Below, one piece after another: positions 1-8,419 of a stretch of 30,359 nucleotides of DNA. The notes beneath the pieces are model-generated. The model was not told where the DNA came from and did no database searches. It saw nothing but the letters and a program-made list of their open reading frames with translations. This stretch comes from a virus. Position 1 is the stretch's first letter; the number at the start of each line of letters is the position of its first letter. A program made the translations under genes and the position numbers. The stretch spans positions 1 through 30,359 of IMG/VR virus record IMGVR_UViG_3300030451_001460. The stretch is one strand, 5' to 3'.

Positions 1-400
1 TCAGGAGAGGTGGTTAACTTGGCAACCATATCAAGTGACAGTAGGTATGGTATATTATCCAAGTCCGGTCCTGATGCGAAAACCATGTTCACAGATAAGG
101 TGGTACCCATATCAGTTAATTATCCCTTCTTTTTCAAACCGATACAGGACGGAATGGACCGTCCAAAGACCGAGCTTGCCTACCGTGTCCCCGCAAGTAA
201 ACTTACCAGACGTAAGCTTACCGCCAACGAAACCGCGCCCGATTTACAGGGACTTGACACGACCATCGATTGGAAAAACACCGGTGATAACTCCTACGAT
301 GGGGAGAAACTCAAACTCCTCGTTCATGACGAGTCCGGTAAGTGGGAAAGGCCGAACAATATCCTCAACAACTGGAGGGTTACGAAAACCACGTTAAGGT
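1..400 (+). other. GC-rich, codon-shifted segment inside the terminase gene
   Basis: Hand counts give about 48% GC for 1-360 (57% at 181-240), 38% for 361-660 and ~30% downstream. Codons in 1-360 favour ACC, CTC, CCC, TCC and CGT, whereas downstream uses AGA, TTA, ACA and CCT. The protein frame and motifs are intact across the change. Recombination with a relative of different composition and a chimeric assembly join are both possible. Confidence 0.7.
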
Positions 401-1656
401 TAGGTAGTAGAATTATTGGTAAATGTATGATGGGTTCAACCTGTAATGCATTAGATAAAGGTGGTGATAATTTTAAAAAATTATACTATGACTCAGATGT
501 CACAAAAAGAAATGCGAATGGACAGACTCGTTCGGGACTCTATTCTTTGTTCATTCCTATGGAATGGAACTACGAAGGATACATTGATTCTTATGGAATA
601 CCTGTATTCGACACTCCGACCGACCTTGTTAAAGGACCGCAAGGAGTACCTATAACTTTAGGAGTTATAAACTATTGGCAAAACGAAGTTGATGGATTAA
701 AAGATGATCAAGATGCTTTAAATGAATTTTATAGACAGTTTCCTAGAACTGAAGAGCATGCATTTAGAGATGAAGCTAAATCATCATTATTTAATCTTAC
801 AAAAATATATGAGCAAATTGATTGGAATGCTGATTTAAAACATTCATCGATGGTAACTCAAGGTAATTTTCAGTGGCTAGGCGGTATAAAAGATACATCA
901 GTTATGTTTGTACCACAAAATAATGGTAGATTTTTTATATCTTGGACACCACCACAAAGATTACAAAACAATATAATACATAAATTAGGTAAAAAATATC
1001 CAGGTAATGAGCATCTTGGTGCTTTTGGTTGTGATAGTTATGATATATCTGGTACAGTAGACAAGCGTGGATCAAAAGGATCATTACACGGACTTACTAA
1101 ATTTAGCATGGAAGATGTACCACCTAATCATTTCTTTTTAGAATATATAGCTAGACCACAAACAGCTGAAATATTTTTTGAAGATGTATTAATGGCTTGT
1201 GTATTTTATGGTATGCCTATACTTGCAGAAAACAATAAACCAAGGCTTTTATATCATTTTAAACGTAGAGGATATAGAGGTTATGCAATGAATAGACCTG
1301 ATAAAATATATAATAAGTTATCTGTAACAGAAAGAGAGATTGGTGGAATACCTAACTCTAGCGAAGATATTAAACAAGCACATGCTGCAGCAATTGAAAG
1401 TTACATAGAAACATATGTAGGATTACGTAATGATAATACTTATGGTGATGTATATTTTCAAAGAACATTAGAAGATTGGGCAAAATTTGATATAAATAAT
1501 AGAACAACACACGATGCTTCTATTAGTTCAGGATTAGCAATTATGGCTTGTAATAAAAATAAATATAGACCTGTTCCTAAAATTGTAAGAAAAAATTATG
1601 ATTTAGGAATAAAAAAATTTGATAATAGTGGGTTGTTATCTAAAATTATAGATTAA
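1..1656 (+). CDS. terL: Phage terminase large subunit, 5'-truncated by the window edge
   Basis: DNA-packaging motor: an N-terminal ATPase drives DNA into the prohead and a C-terminal RNase H-like nuclease cuts concatemers. The frame is open through base 1, and the Walker A region that should precede it is absent, so the start lies outside the window; the GTG at 10 is not taken as the start. Visible motifs are a Walker B (LLVHDE, acidic pair at 328-333), a coupling motif MMGSTCNA (427-450), and nuclease acidic residues: Asp in GAFGCDSYD (1033), Glu in ILAEN (1228) and Asp in THDASIS (1513). All expected active-site elements after Walker A are present. The wording around SYDGEKL, NNWRVTKT and FKKLYYDSD recalls crAss-like and marine Bacteroidota phage terminases. 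The portal ATG follows the TAA directly. The first ~360 bases are about 48% GC by hand count, against ~30% downstream, with different Arg, Thr and Leu codons. Confidence 0.93.
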   Translation, partial: SGEVVNLATISSDSRYGILSKSGPDAKTMFTDKVVPISVNYPFFFKPIQDGMDRPKTELAYRVPASKLTRRKLTANETAPDLQGLDTTIDWKNTGDNSYDGEKLKLLVHDESGKWERPNNILNNWRVTKTTLRLGSRIIGKCMMGSTCNALDKGGDNFKKLYYDSDVTKRNANGQTRSGLYSLFIPMEWNYEGYIDSYGIPVFDTPTDLVKGPQGVPITLGVINYWQNEVDGLKDDQDALNEFYRQFPRTEEHAFRDEAKSSLFNLTKIYEQIDWNADLKHSSMVTQGNFQWLGGIKDTSVMFVPQNNGRFFISWTPPQRLQNNIIHKLGKKYPGNEHLGAFGCDSYDISGTVDKRGSKGSLHGLTKFSMEDVPPNHFFLEYIARPQTAEIFFEDVLMACVFYGMPILAENNKPRLLYHFKRRGYRGYAMNRPDKIYNKLSVTEREIGGIPNSSEDIKQAHAAAIESYIETYVGLRNDNTYGDVYFQRTLEDWAKFDINNRTTHDASISSGLAIMACNKNKYRPVPKIVRKNYDLGIKKFDNSGLLSKIID

Positions 1657-4050
1657 ATGAAAAGTGTATATACAAATGGTAATAGTATTTTTCCTAGCCA
1701 AGTAGTTAGTGACGCAGAAAAATCCAGTTGGGAATATGGTGAAAGAGTAGCTCAAGCCATAGAACAAGAGTGGTTTAGTCAGGGTAGAACAAATGGTAAT
1801 AGATATTTGACTACTTGGAATAACTATAATAGATTAAGATTATATGCAAGAGGTGAACAACCTACTCAAAAATATAAAGATGAATTATCTATTAATGGTG
1901 ACTTGTCTTATTTAAATTTAGACTGGAAACCAGTACCTATTATTTCTAAATTTGTAGATATACTTACAAATGGTATTTCTAATAAAGAATATGATATTAA
2001 TGCTTTTGCTCAAGATCCAGCGTCTTTACAAAAGCGAACTAATTATGCAGAGTTATTAGCTCAAGATATATTTGCTAGAGATACAATGAATAAGATTAAC
2101 GCTCAGTTAGGTGAAAACTTATTTAATACTCAAATACCAGAGGAACAAATGCCTCAAACACCAGAGGAACTTGAGTTGCACATGCAATTATCTTATAAAC
2201 AAAGTGTAGAGATAGCAGAAGAAGAAGTTATTGATCAAGTATTAGATTATAATAAATGGGAATTAACTAAACGTAGAATAAATTATGATTTAGTTACATG
2301 TGGTATAGGTGCAGTAAAAACTGATTTCAACGTATCAAATGGTATAACTATAGACTATGTAGATCCAGCTTACTTAATATATTCTTATACAGAAGATCCT
2401 AATTTTGAAGATATATATTATGTAGGTGAATTAAAAGCAGTTACATTACCAGAAATTGCTAAACAGTTTCCTAATTTAGATGATGCTACATTAAAGAAAA
2501 TACAAGAATATCAAGGTGATAAAACTTATATGTATGGTTATGGTTATGGTCCATGGGATCAAAACACTATTCCTTTATTATACTTTGAGTATAAAACATA
2601 TAGCGATCAAGTATTTAAAATAAAAGAAACTGATCAAGGTTTAATGAAGGCTATTGAAAAGCCAGATACATTTAATCCACCTGAAAGTGAAAACTTTGAA
2701 AGAGTGGGTAGAACTATTGAAACATTATATAGAGGTGTAAAAGTTTTAGGTACTAATTTATTATTAAGATGGGAATTATGTCCTAACATGACTAGACCAA
2801 TGGCTGATACTACAAAAGTAGAAATGAATTATGCTATTTGTGCACCGCGTATGTATAAAGGACGTATTGATTCAACTGTTAGTAGAATAACTGGTTTTGC
2901 TGATATGATTCAAATAACTCATTTAAAACTACAACAAGTTATAGCTAGAATGGTGCCAGATGGTGTATTCTTAGATATGGACGGACTAGCTGAGGTTGAT
3001 CTTGGTAATGGTACAAATTATAATCCAGCAGAAGCATTGAACATGTATTTTCAAACAGGTTCTGTTGTAGGTAGATCATTAACTCAAGACGGTGAATTAA
3101 ATAGAGGTAAAATACCTGTACAAGAATTACAAACCTCTGGTGGTCAAGCAAAAATACAAAGTTTAATTAGTACATATAATTATTATTTACAAATGATAAG
3201 AGATGTGACCGGATTAAACGAGGCAAGAGATGGAGCGCTAGCAGACAAAGATACATTAGTAGGTTTACAAAAAATTGCTGCTCAAGCTTCTAATATTGCA
3301 ACTAAACATATAAATAACGCTAGTTTATATTTAACTTTAAGAATATGTGAAAACATATCTAAAAAAGTTAATGATATGTTAGAATATCCATTAACGGCTA
3401 ATGCATTAAATCAAAGTATAACAATATTTAATAGCAAAACATTAGATGGATTAAAACAATTAAACTTACATGATTTTGGTATTTTCTTAGATCTTGAACC
3501 AGATGAAGAAGAAAAAGCACAACTTGAACAAAATATACAAGTAGCTTTATCTAGTGGTGGTATAGATTTAGAAGATGCTATTGAAATAAGACAAATACGT
3601 AATTTAAAATTAGCAAATCAAATGCTAAAAATGAAACGTAAACGTAAGTTACAAAGAGAAAGACAAATGCAGGCTGAAATGAATCAACAGCAAGCTCAAG
3701 CTAATGCAATGGCAGCGGAAAAAGCAGCAGAAGCAGAAGTTCAAAAACAACAAGCTTTAACTAGTGAAAAAGTTAACTTTGAACAAGCTAAATCTCAGTT
3801 TGAAATACAGCGTATGCAAACTGAAGCTGAAATTAAACGTCAGTTAATGGCTGAAGAATTTAATTATCAGTTACAACTAGAACAAATGAAAAATCAACGT
3901 GAGTCTCAAAAAGAGCAAATGATTGAAGATCGTAAAGATAAAAGAACAAGAATAGCTGGTACACAGCAAAGTCAAATGATAGATCAGAGACAAAATGATC
4001 TAATGCCAATTGATTTTGAAGCTCAAGGTGAGCAACCACCAGTTATGTAA
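1657..4050 (+). CDS. Portal protein
   Basis: Dodecameric portal forming the DNA channel at one capsid vertex and docking the terminase and neck. The 797-residue size and the position directly after terL, before scaffold and capsid genes, fit portals of crAss-like and related phages. The N-terminal half is a mixed alpha/beta portal core, including a YYVGELK segment near residue 255 and an Arg-, Pro- and aromatic-rich segment around residues 370-400 (LLRWELCPNMTRP, APRMYKGR). From about residue 660 the protein becomes a long Gln/Glu/Lys/Arg-rich coiled coil of some 110 residues, starting with a basic patch KMKRKRKLQRERQ. The tail ends in an acidic, Pro-rich peptide. The coiled coil would extend inside the capsid or contact the scaffold or ejection proteins; this is inferred. 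ATG abuts the terminase stop (TAAATG), suggesting translational coupling. No Shine-Dalgarno sequence is present. Confidence 0.85.
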   Translation: MKSVYTNGNSIFPSQVVSDAEKSSWEYGERVAQAIEQEWFSQGRTNGNRYLTTWNNYNRLRLYARGEQPTQKYKDELSINGDLSYLNLDWKPVPIISKFVDILTNGISNKEYDINAFAQDPASLQKRTNYAELLAQDIFARDTMNKINAQLGENLFNTQIPEEQMPQTPEELELHMQLSYKQSVEIAEEEVIDQVLDYNKWELTKRRINYDLVTCGIGAVKTDFNVSNGITIDYVDPAYLIYSYTEDPNFEDIYYVGELKAVTLPEIAKQFPNLDDATLKKIQEYQGDKTYMYGYGYGPWDQNTIPLLYFEYKTYSDQVFKIKETDQGLMKAIEKPDTFNPPESENFERVGRTIETLYRGVKVLGTNLLLRWELCPNMTRPMADTTKVEMNYAICAPRMYKGRIDSTVSRITGFADMIQITHLKLQQVIARMVPDGVFLDMDGLAEVDLGNGTNYNPAEALNMYFQTGSVVGRSLTQDGELNRGKIPVQELQTSGGQAKIQSLISTYNYYLQMIRDVTGLNEARDGALADKDTLVGLQKIAAQASNIATKHINNASLYLTLRICENISKKVNDMLEYPLTANALNQSITIFNSKTLDGLKQLNLHDFGIFLDLEPDEEEKAQLEQNIQVALSSGGIDLEDAIEIRQIRNLKLANQMLKMKRKRKLQRERQMQAEMNQQQAQANAMAAEKAAEAEVQKQQALTSEKVNFEQAKSQFEIQRMQTEAEIKRQLMAEEFNYQLQLEQMKNQRESQKEQMIEDRKDKRTRIAGTQQSQMIDQRQNDLMPIDFEAQGEQPPVM

Positions 4051-4057
4051 TACTAAT

Positions 4058-4080
4058 TATTTAATTATATTTTATTATGG
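4058..4080 (+). promoter_or_regulatory. A/T-only leader shared with the leader at 6789
   Basis: The sequence TATTTAATTATATT followed by TTATTATGG precedes the scaffold-like gene. It matches the leader of the 274-residue gene (6789-6811) at all but one position, including the start codon and second codon. It could be a translation-initiation leader for a host that does not use Shine-Dalgarno pairing, or part of a phage late promoter. I see no Bacteroidota TAnnTTTG -7 box. Confidence 0.35.
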
Positions 4081-5291
4081 CAGAACAAAAAGCGGCCGTA
4101 GAGGTCAAACAAGAAGGTGAATTTACCTTGAAAGGTAAAAATGTACCTAAACGTAAGGTAAAAGACTTAGGTAAAACTAGTAAAGAACCTGTAAAAATGG
4201 AGATGAAAAAACCTGTAGAAGAAAAGGTTGAAGCTCCTAAAATTGATTTAACTAAAAAAGAAGACAATGCCGTTCAAGAGCGAAAAACAGAGGAGATACC
4301 TGTGGGCGACAAACCCGAAGTTAGCAGAGAAGTGGACAAAGAAGTACGGGTCAGCGATACAGATGTTAAAGAAGAATCTCCGATCCAAGTAATTGAAGAG
4401 ATAACAGAAGAAGAAGTTAAACCAGTTGAAACTAAAAAAGAAGATACTCCAATAATTAAAATGCCTGAATTACCAGAAAATGTAGAAAAACTGGTAACAT
4501 TCATGAATGAAACAGGTGGAACAGTTGAGGATTATGTAGAACTTAATAGAGATTATAGTAAGTTAGATGACGATCAATTATTAAAAGAGTATTTAAGAAA
4601 AACTAAACCTCATTTAGATTCAGAAGATATTAATCTTATAATGGAAGATTATAAAGTTGATGAAGATTTAGATGAACAAAAAGATATACGAAGAAAAAAA
4701 TTAGCTTATAAAGAGGCTGTTGCTTCAGCTAAACAAGATTTAGAAAATAGAAAAACTAAATACTATGCTGAAATAAAGAACAGACCTGGAGTTACTCAAG
4801 AGCAACAAAAAGCTATGGATTTTTTCAATCGTTATAATAAACAGCAAGAAGATATAAAGCAGTCTCAAGAAACTTTTAGACAGAGGACAAACGATTTATT
4901 TAATACTGATTTCAAAGGTTTTGATTATAATGTAGGAGATAAACGTTTTAGATACAAAGTAAAAGATCCAAAGGCAGTTGCTAATTCACAGTCCAATATA
5001 GAAAACTTTGTAAGTAGATTTTTAGACAAAGAAGGAAACATTGGAGATCCTGCGGGTTATCATAAAGCTTTATATGCTGCGATGAATGCTGATAAACTAG
5101 CGTCTCATTTTTATGAGCAAGGTAAAGCTGACGGTGTTAAATCATTAGTTCAGCAATCTAAAAATCCATCTGCGGATGCGCCAAGGCAGGTTGCCAGCGG
5201 GGATGTTTACGTAAGTGGATTTAAGGTAAAAGCCATTAGTGGAGCAGATTCGTCAAAACTAAAAATCAAAAAGAGAACATTTAATAATTAA
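4077..5291 (+). CDS. Putative capsid scaffolding / head assembly protein
   Basis: A 404-residue, highly charged protein between portal and major capsid genes, the standard place for a scaffold in podovirus-like phages. Residues 1-140 are Lys/Glu/Pro-rich and look disordered, with repeated TKKED motifs near residues 59 and 119. Residues ~140-270 are mostly helical and charged (LDEQKDIRRKKLAYKEA, then QEQQKAMDFFNRYNKQQED). The C-terminus, about residues 285-404, looks more folded and ends in a Lys-rich tail (KLKIKKRTFNN), reminiscent of scaffold C-termini that bind capsid protein. No protease motif was recognised. The function is inferred from position and composition, and it could instead be a head-maturation or internal core protein. 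A GC-richer block (4251-4430) between two short direct repeats lies in the disordered part. The capsid gene starts 11 bases after the stop. Confidence 0.6.
   Translation: MAEQKAAVEVKQEGEFTLKGKNVPKRKVKDLGKTSKEPVKMEMKKPVEEKVEAPKIDLTKKEDNAVQERKTEEIPVGDKPEVSREVDKEVRVSDTDVKEESPIQVIEEITEEEVKPVETKKEDTPIIKMPELPENVEKLVTFMNETGGTVEDYVELNRDYSKLDDDQLLKEYLRKTKPHLDSEDINLIMEDYKVDEDLDEQKDIRRKKLAYKEAVASAKQDLENRKTKYYAEIKNRPGVTQEQQKAMDFFNRYNKQQEDIKQSQETFRQRTNDLFNTDFKGFDYNVGDKRFRYKVKDPKAVANSQSNIENFVSRFLDKEGNIGDPAGYHKALYAAMNADKLASHFYEQGKADGVKSLVQQSKNPSADAPRQVASGDVYVSGFKVKAISGADSSKLKIKKRTFNN
4251..4444 (+). repeat. In-frame 14-base direct repeat flanking a GC-richer block
   Basis: ACTAAAAAAGAAGA occurs at 4251-4264 and again at 4431-4444, exactly 180 bases (60 codons) apart and in the same frame, encoding TKKED-type residues both times. 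The first 120 bases after the first copy are about 46% GC by hand count, against ~28% just upstream. Confidence 0.6.
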
Positions 5292-5302
5292 AATTTAAAA
5301 TT

Positions 5303-6742
5303 ATGGCTTTAAATCCCCAGTTTGGCTCGATTATACCTAGTCAAACTCAAGAAGTCTTACAAACTAACTATTTACAGTGGACTGATCCTGCTGCAGCTGA
5401 TTTTACATCATTTGCTCAACAGTATTTACCAGAGATCTATGAAGCTGAAGTTGAAAGATATGGTAACAGAACTTTATCTGGATTCTTAAGAATGGTTGGG
5501 GCGGAGCTTCCAATGACAAGTGACCAAGTAATCTGGTCTGAACAAAATAGATTACATATTGCATATGACAACTGTACGTTTGTTAGCGCTACAGGTGTTA
5601 TTACACTTAACCCAGGTGCGGTTGCAGGAATCTTCAATGTTATTTCTGTTAACTCTACTGTTGTAGTAATGGACGACTTTGGTAACGAAGCAAAATGTCT
5701 TGTTACTGCTAGTACTCCTGGTGCTGCTGGTACAATTACTGTACAGGTTTATACAGCTGCTAACTTAGCAGGTGCTGGACTAGTTGGTAATGTAAAAGTA
5801 TTCGTATATGGTTCTGAGTATAGAAAAGGATCTACTACTCCTAACTACGATGCTGCTACTGCTCCAAACGGTTATATCAGTGTTGATCCACAGTTTACTC
5901 AATTCTCTAACTTACCTGTAATCATCAGAAACAAATACGTAGTAAATGGTTCTGATACTGCACAGATCGGTTGGGTTGAAGTTTCAACTGAAGACGGAAC
6001 TGGAGGATACTTATGGTATCTAAAAGCTGAGTCTGAAACTAGATTAAGATTTGAGGATTATTTAGAAATGATGTGTGTAGAAGGTGAATTAGTTGATGCA
6101 GCTGTTTCTCCTATTGCAAACTTAAAAGGAACACAAGGTTTATTTGCAGCTATCGAAGATAGAGGTAATGTACAAGTTGGTTTCTCTGCAGCTACAGGTA
6201 TCAGTGATTTTGATGACATCCTTAGAAACTTAGACACTCAGGGTGCAATTGAAGAGAACATGTTATTCTTAGACAGACAAACTGCTCTTGATTTTGATGA
6301 TATGCTTGCTGCTATTTCATCTGGATCTTCAGGTGGTACTGCTTATGGATTATTTGAAAACTCTGAAGAAATGGCGTTAAACTTAGGTTTCAGCGGTTTC
6401 AGAAGAGGTTCATATGACTTCTATAAAACAGATTGGAAATACTTAAACGATGCTTCTACAAGAGGTGCGATGGTAGGACCAAACTCAATTGAAGGAGTTT
6501 TAATTCCAGCTGGTACTACAACTGTTTATGACCAAATTTTAGGAACTAACATCAGAAGACCTTTCTTACACGTAAGATATAGAGCTTCACAAACTGATGA
6601 TAGAAGAATGAAGTCTTGGTTAACAGGTTCTGTTGGTGGTGCATTTACTAGTGATCTTGATGCAATGGAAGTAAACTTCCTTTCAGAAAGATGTTTAGTA
6701 ACTCAAGCTGCTAACAACTTTGTATTATTCAAAGGAGTGTAA
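5303..6742 (+). CDS. Major capsid protein (HK97-fold expected)
   Basis: Main shell subunit, 479 residues. It follows the scaffold-like gene and is closed by a strong terminator. The N-terminus (MALNPQFGSIIPSQTQEVL, then YLPEIYEAEVERYGNRT) resembles capsid proteins of crAss-like and marine Bacteroidota phages as I recall them. Residues ~92-175 are a Gly/Ala/Val/Thr-rich beta segment that may be a surface insertion. The middle has an acidic helix (LEMMCVEGELVDAAVSP) like the spine helix of HK97-type proteins, and the C-terminus ends in a compact beta region (VLFKGV). Codon use is visibly biased to AAC, TTC, GAC and TAC compared with its AU-ending neighbours, as expected for the most highly translated late gene. 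No N-terminal delta domain was recognised, fitting a separate scaffold. The start context is AAAATTATGGC, without a Shine-Dalgarno sequence. Confidence 0.85.
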   Translation: MALNPQFGSIIPSQTQEVLQTNYLQWTDPAAADFTSFAQQYLPEIYEAEVERYGNRTLSGFLRMVGAELPMTSDQVIWSEQNRLHIAYDNCTFVSATGVITLNPGAVAGIFNVISVNSTVVVMDDFGNEAKCLVTASTPGAAGTITVQVYTAANLAGAGLVGNVKVFVYGSEYRKGSTTPNYDAATAPNGYISVDPQFTQFSNLPVIIRNKYVVNGSDTAQIGWVEVSTEDGTGGYLWYLKAESETRLRFEDYLEMMCVEGELVDAAVSPIANLKGTQGLFAAIEDRGNVQVGFSAATGISDFDDILRNLDTQGAIEENMLFLDRQTALDFDDMLAAISSGSSGGTAYGLFENSEEMALNLGFSGFRRGSYDFYKTDWKYLNDASTRGAMVGPNSIEGVLIPAGTTTVYDQILGTNIRRPFLHVRYRASQTDDRRMKSWLTGSVGGAFTSDLDAMEVNFLSERCLVTQAANNFVLFKGV

Positions 6743-6750
6743 CTATTGAT

Positions 6751-6785
6751 AAAGGTTAGGGCGCTTCGGCGCCCATATACCTTTT
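6751..6785 (+). terminator. Rho-independent terminator after the capsid gene
   Basis: A perfect 6-bp GC stem GGGCGC / GCGCCC (6759-6764 and 6769-6774) closes a TTCG loop, giving the extra-stable C(UUCG)G form. An outer stem AAAGGT (6751-6756) pairs with ACCTTT (6779-6784), and a short T-run follows. The hairpin lies just after the capsid stop, so it probably limits read-through from abundant capsid mRNA into the tail genes. Confidence 0.85.
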
Positions 6786-6788
6786 AAC

Positions 6789-6811
6789 TATTTAATTATA
6801 TTATATTATGG
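6789..6811 (+). promoter_or_regulatory. A/T-only leader repeated from the scaffold-like gene
   Basis: It is nearly identical (one mismatch) to 4058-4080 and ends in the start codon of the 274-residue gene. Because it follows a strong terminator, a new transcript may begin here, making it a candidate phage late promoter or leader. Translation-leader function is equally possible. Confidence 0.35.
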
Positions 6812-7632
6812 CAAAAAAGAAACAACAAGAAGAAATAGTTGTGGAGGAAGTAGCTGTTGCTACTCCAAAACCTAAAACTATAAAACCAGTTAAAAAAGAT
6901 GACTGGGAAGTAAAAGATAGAACTTATATACTAACTGCAAATAAAGAACCTTTAACGTTTACTATCCCTGCTAAACATACTAGAAGACATCCGTTATTAT
7001 GGTATGATACAGTAAAGGGTGAACAAAGAGAACTTAGATATGCAACTAACATGTCTAGTCCATTTGTAGATGAGCAAAAAGGTGAAGTAACATTAGGACA
7101 TATAACTTTTAGAGATGGAACACTAAGTGTACCAAAAGAAAAAATTGCTTTGCAAAAATTATTATCTTTATATCACCCTATGAAAGATCAAAGATATAAA
7201 GAGTTAATTCCACAAAAAATAGCTGATGATGAAATTGATGCAATTGAGTGGGAAATTGAAGCTTTAAATGCTGCAAGAAACATGGATATAGATGTAGCTG
7301 AAGCAATTGTAAGAGTTGAGTATGGTTCAAAAGTAAATAAAATGTCTTCTAAAGAATTAAAAAGAGATTTATTACTTTTAGCTAAACAAAATCCTAAACT
7401 ATTTTTATCACTAGCTGCTGATGAAAATGTACAATTAAGAAACTTTGCAATCAACGCTGTTGAAGCAAATATTATTAGAATATCACCTGATAATAGATCT
7501 GTACATTGGTCAAGCAATGATAGAAAATTAATTAATGTTCCATTTGAAGAAAATCCATATTCAGCAATTGCTGCGTGGTTTAAAACTGACGAAGGAATAG
7601 AAGTATTTAAGTCTATAGAAAAAAGACTATAA
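6808..7632 (+). CDS. Conserved-looking phage protein of unknown function (274 aa), own transcription unit
   Basis: I do not recognise a named family, though the order of motifs is familiar from marine phage contigs near the capsid gene. Residues 1-35 are a Lys/Glu/Val/Pro-rich, probably disordered arm. Residues ~40-115 are beta-rich (YILTANKEPLTFTIPAKH, LRYATNMSSPFVDEQKGE, ITFRDGTLSVPKEK). Residues ~115-210 are helical and charged. The C-terminal part (NAVEANIIRISPDNRSVHW, ENPYSAIAAWFKTDEGIEV) looks like a small winged-helix or helical domain. There are no cysteines, no membrane segment and no signal peptide. The gene is bracketed by two GC-rich hairpin terminators, so its dose is probably set independently of capsid and tail. 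It could be a head-completion or decoration protein, or a DNA-binding late regulator. The flexible basic/acidic arm would suit binding a partner. Role unresolved. Confidence 0.75.
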   Translation: MAKKKQQEEIVVEEVAVATPKPKTIKPVKKDDWEVKDRTYILTANKEPLTFTIPAKHTRRHPLLWYDTVKGEQRELRYATNMSSPFVDEQKGEVTLGHITFRDGTLSVPKEKIALQKLLSLYHPMKDQRYKELIPQKIADDEIDAIEWEIEALNAARNMDIDVAEAIVRVEYGSKVNKMSSKELKRDLLLLAKQNPKLFLSLAADENVQLRNFAINAVEANIIRISPDNRSVHWSSNDRKLINVPFEENPYSAIAAWFKTDEGIEVFKSIEKRL

Positions 7633-7640
7633 TAATGATA

Positions 7641-7668
7641 ATAAGGCGGGTTCGCCCGCCTTTTATTA
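7641..7668 (+). terminator. Rho-independent terminator after the 274-residue gene
   Basis: An 8-bp stem AAGGCGGG / CCCGCCTT (7643-7650 and 7655-7662) closes a TTCG loop and is followed by TTTTATT. With the hairpin at 6751-6785 it isolates the gene between them. It ends just before the first neck gene. Confidence 0.88.
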
Positions 7669-7681
7669 AAATAACACTATA

Positions 7682-8416
7682 ATGATAAACGTAAATTCAG
7701 TATATCAAACCGTTTTATTAATACTCAATCAACAACAAAGAGGTTATATAACTCCAGATGAATTTAATAGAATAGGCACTCAAGCTCAATTAAATATTTT
7801 TGAGGCGTATGCTAGTGATTTAAATCAACAATACCGCCTGCAGCAAAATGATACTGAATATTCTAATCGTGTAAAAAATATTGAAGAAAAACTACAATTC
7901 TTCCAAAGAACAGCTAATATACCTTATGATGCTGTAGCTGAAAATTTTCCTTTATTAGATTTTGCAGTTGTTGACGCACCAGTTGTAATTGGTACTACTG
8001 ATACTTTATACAGACTTGGATCTGTATTTTACAGAGATTATGACTTAGGTCAATACGTTCAACCTAATGAGTTAAAACAATTAATTCTTTCTCCATTAAC
8101 TCAACCTACAGATAAATTTCCAATATATACATATGAGAATAATGTTTTAAAATTATATCCTAATAGTATACAATCAGGAATAAGTATTGCTTATTTAGCT
8201 AAACCTAGAAATGTAGTTTGGGGTTTTACTACAGGACCACAAGGTCAATATCTATATTCACAAGGTACATCAGTACAGTTTGATTTAGATGTAACTGAAC
8301 AAGATGAGTTAATAATGAGAATATTAGCATATGCTGGAGTAATAATACAAGATCCTAGTATTGTACAAACTGCTTCACAAGCAATTGCTAATCAAGATAA
8401 CAACGAAAAACAATAA
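7682..8416 (+). CDS. Putative head-tail connector / neck protein
   Basis: A 244-residue protein at the head of the tail gene block, 4 bases before an adaptor-like gene. The N-terminus is helical (VYQTVLLILNQQQRGYITP, then FNRIGTQAQLNIFEAYASDL) with a short coiled coil near residues 60-80. The middle is beta-rich with the repeated-hydrophobic pattern LYRLGSVFYRD and ELKQLILSPLTQP. A segment IYTYENNVLKLYPNSIQSG followed by ISIAYLAKPRNVVWGF is typical of neck and ring proteins in which strand-loop-strand units stack in rings. The C-terminus ends with a helix and a Gln/Asn-rich tail. The phage position and the fold pattern suggest a ring or connector protein between portal and tail in crAss-like phages; this is inference from order and style, not from a clear motif. 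A GC terminator lies upstream and no Shine-Dalgarno sequence is present. Confidence 0.6.
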   Translation: MINVNSVYQTVLLILNQQQRGYITPDEFNRIGTQAQLNIFEAYASDLNQQYRLQQNDTEYSNRVKNIEEKLQFFQRTANIPYDAVAENFPLLDFAVVDAPVVIGTTDTLYRLGSVFYRDYDLGQYVQPNELKQLILSPLTQPTDKFPIYTYENNVLKLYPNSIQSGISIAYLAKPRNVVWGFTTGPQGQYLYSQGTSVQFDLDVTEQDELIMRILAYAGVIIQDPSIVQTASQAIANQDNNEKQ

Positions 8417-8419
8417 GAT

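Noticed and set aside
10-12. GTG as the terminase start codon
   Set aside because: The frame is open upstream to base 1, and the ATPase Walker A region that should precede the visible motifs is missing, so the gene is truncated at the window edge.
7188-7517. 109-codon minus-strand ORF
   Set aside because: It lies wholly within a well-supported plus-strand gene, has Ser/Leu/Phe-rich composition typical of an antisense shadow, and has no start context.
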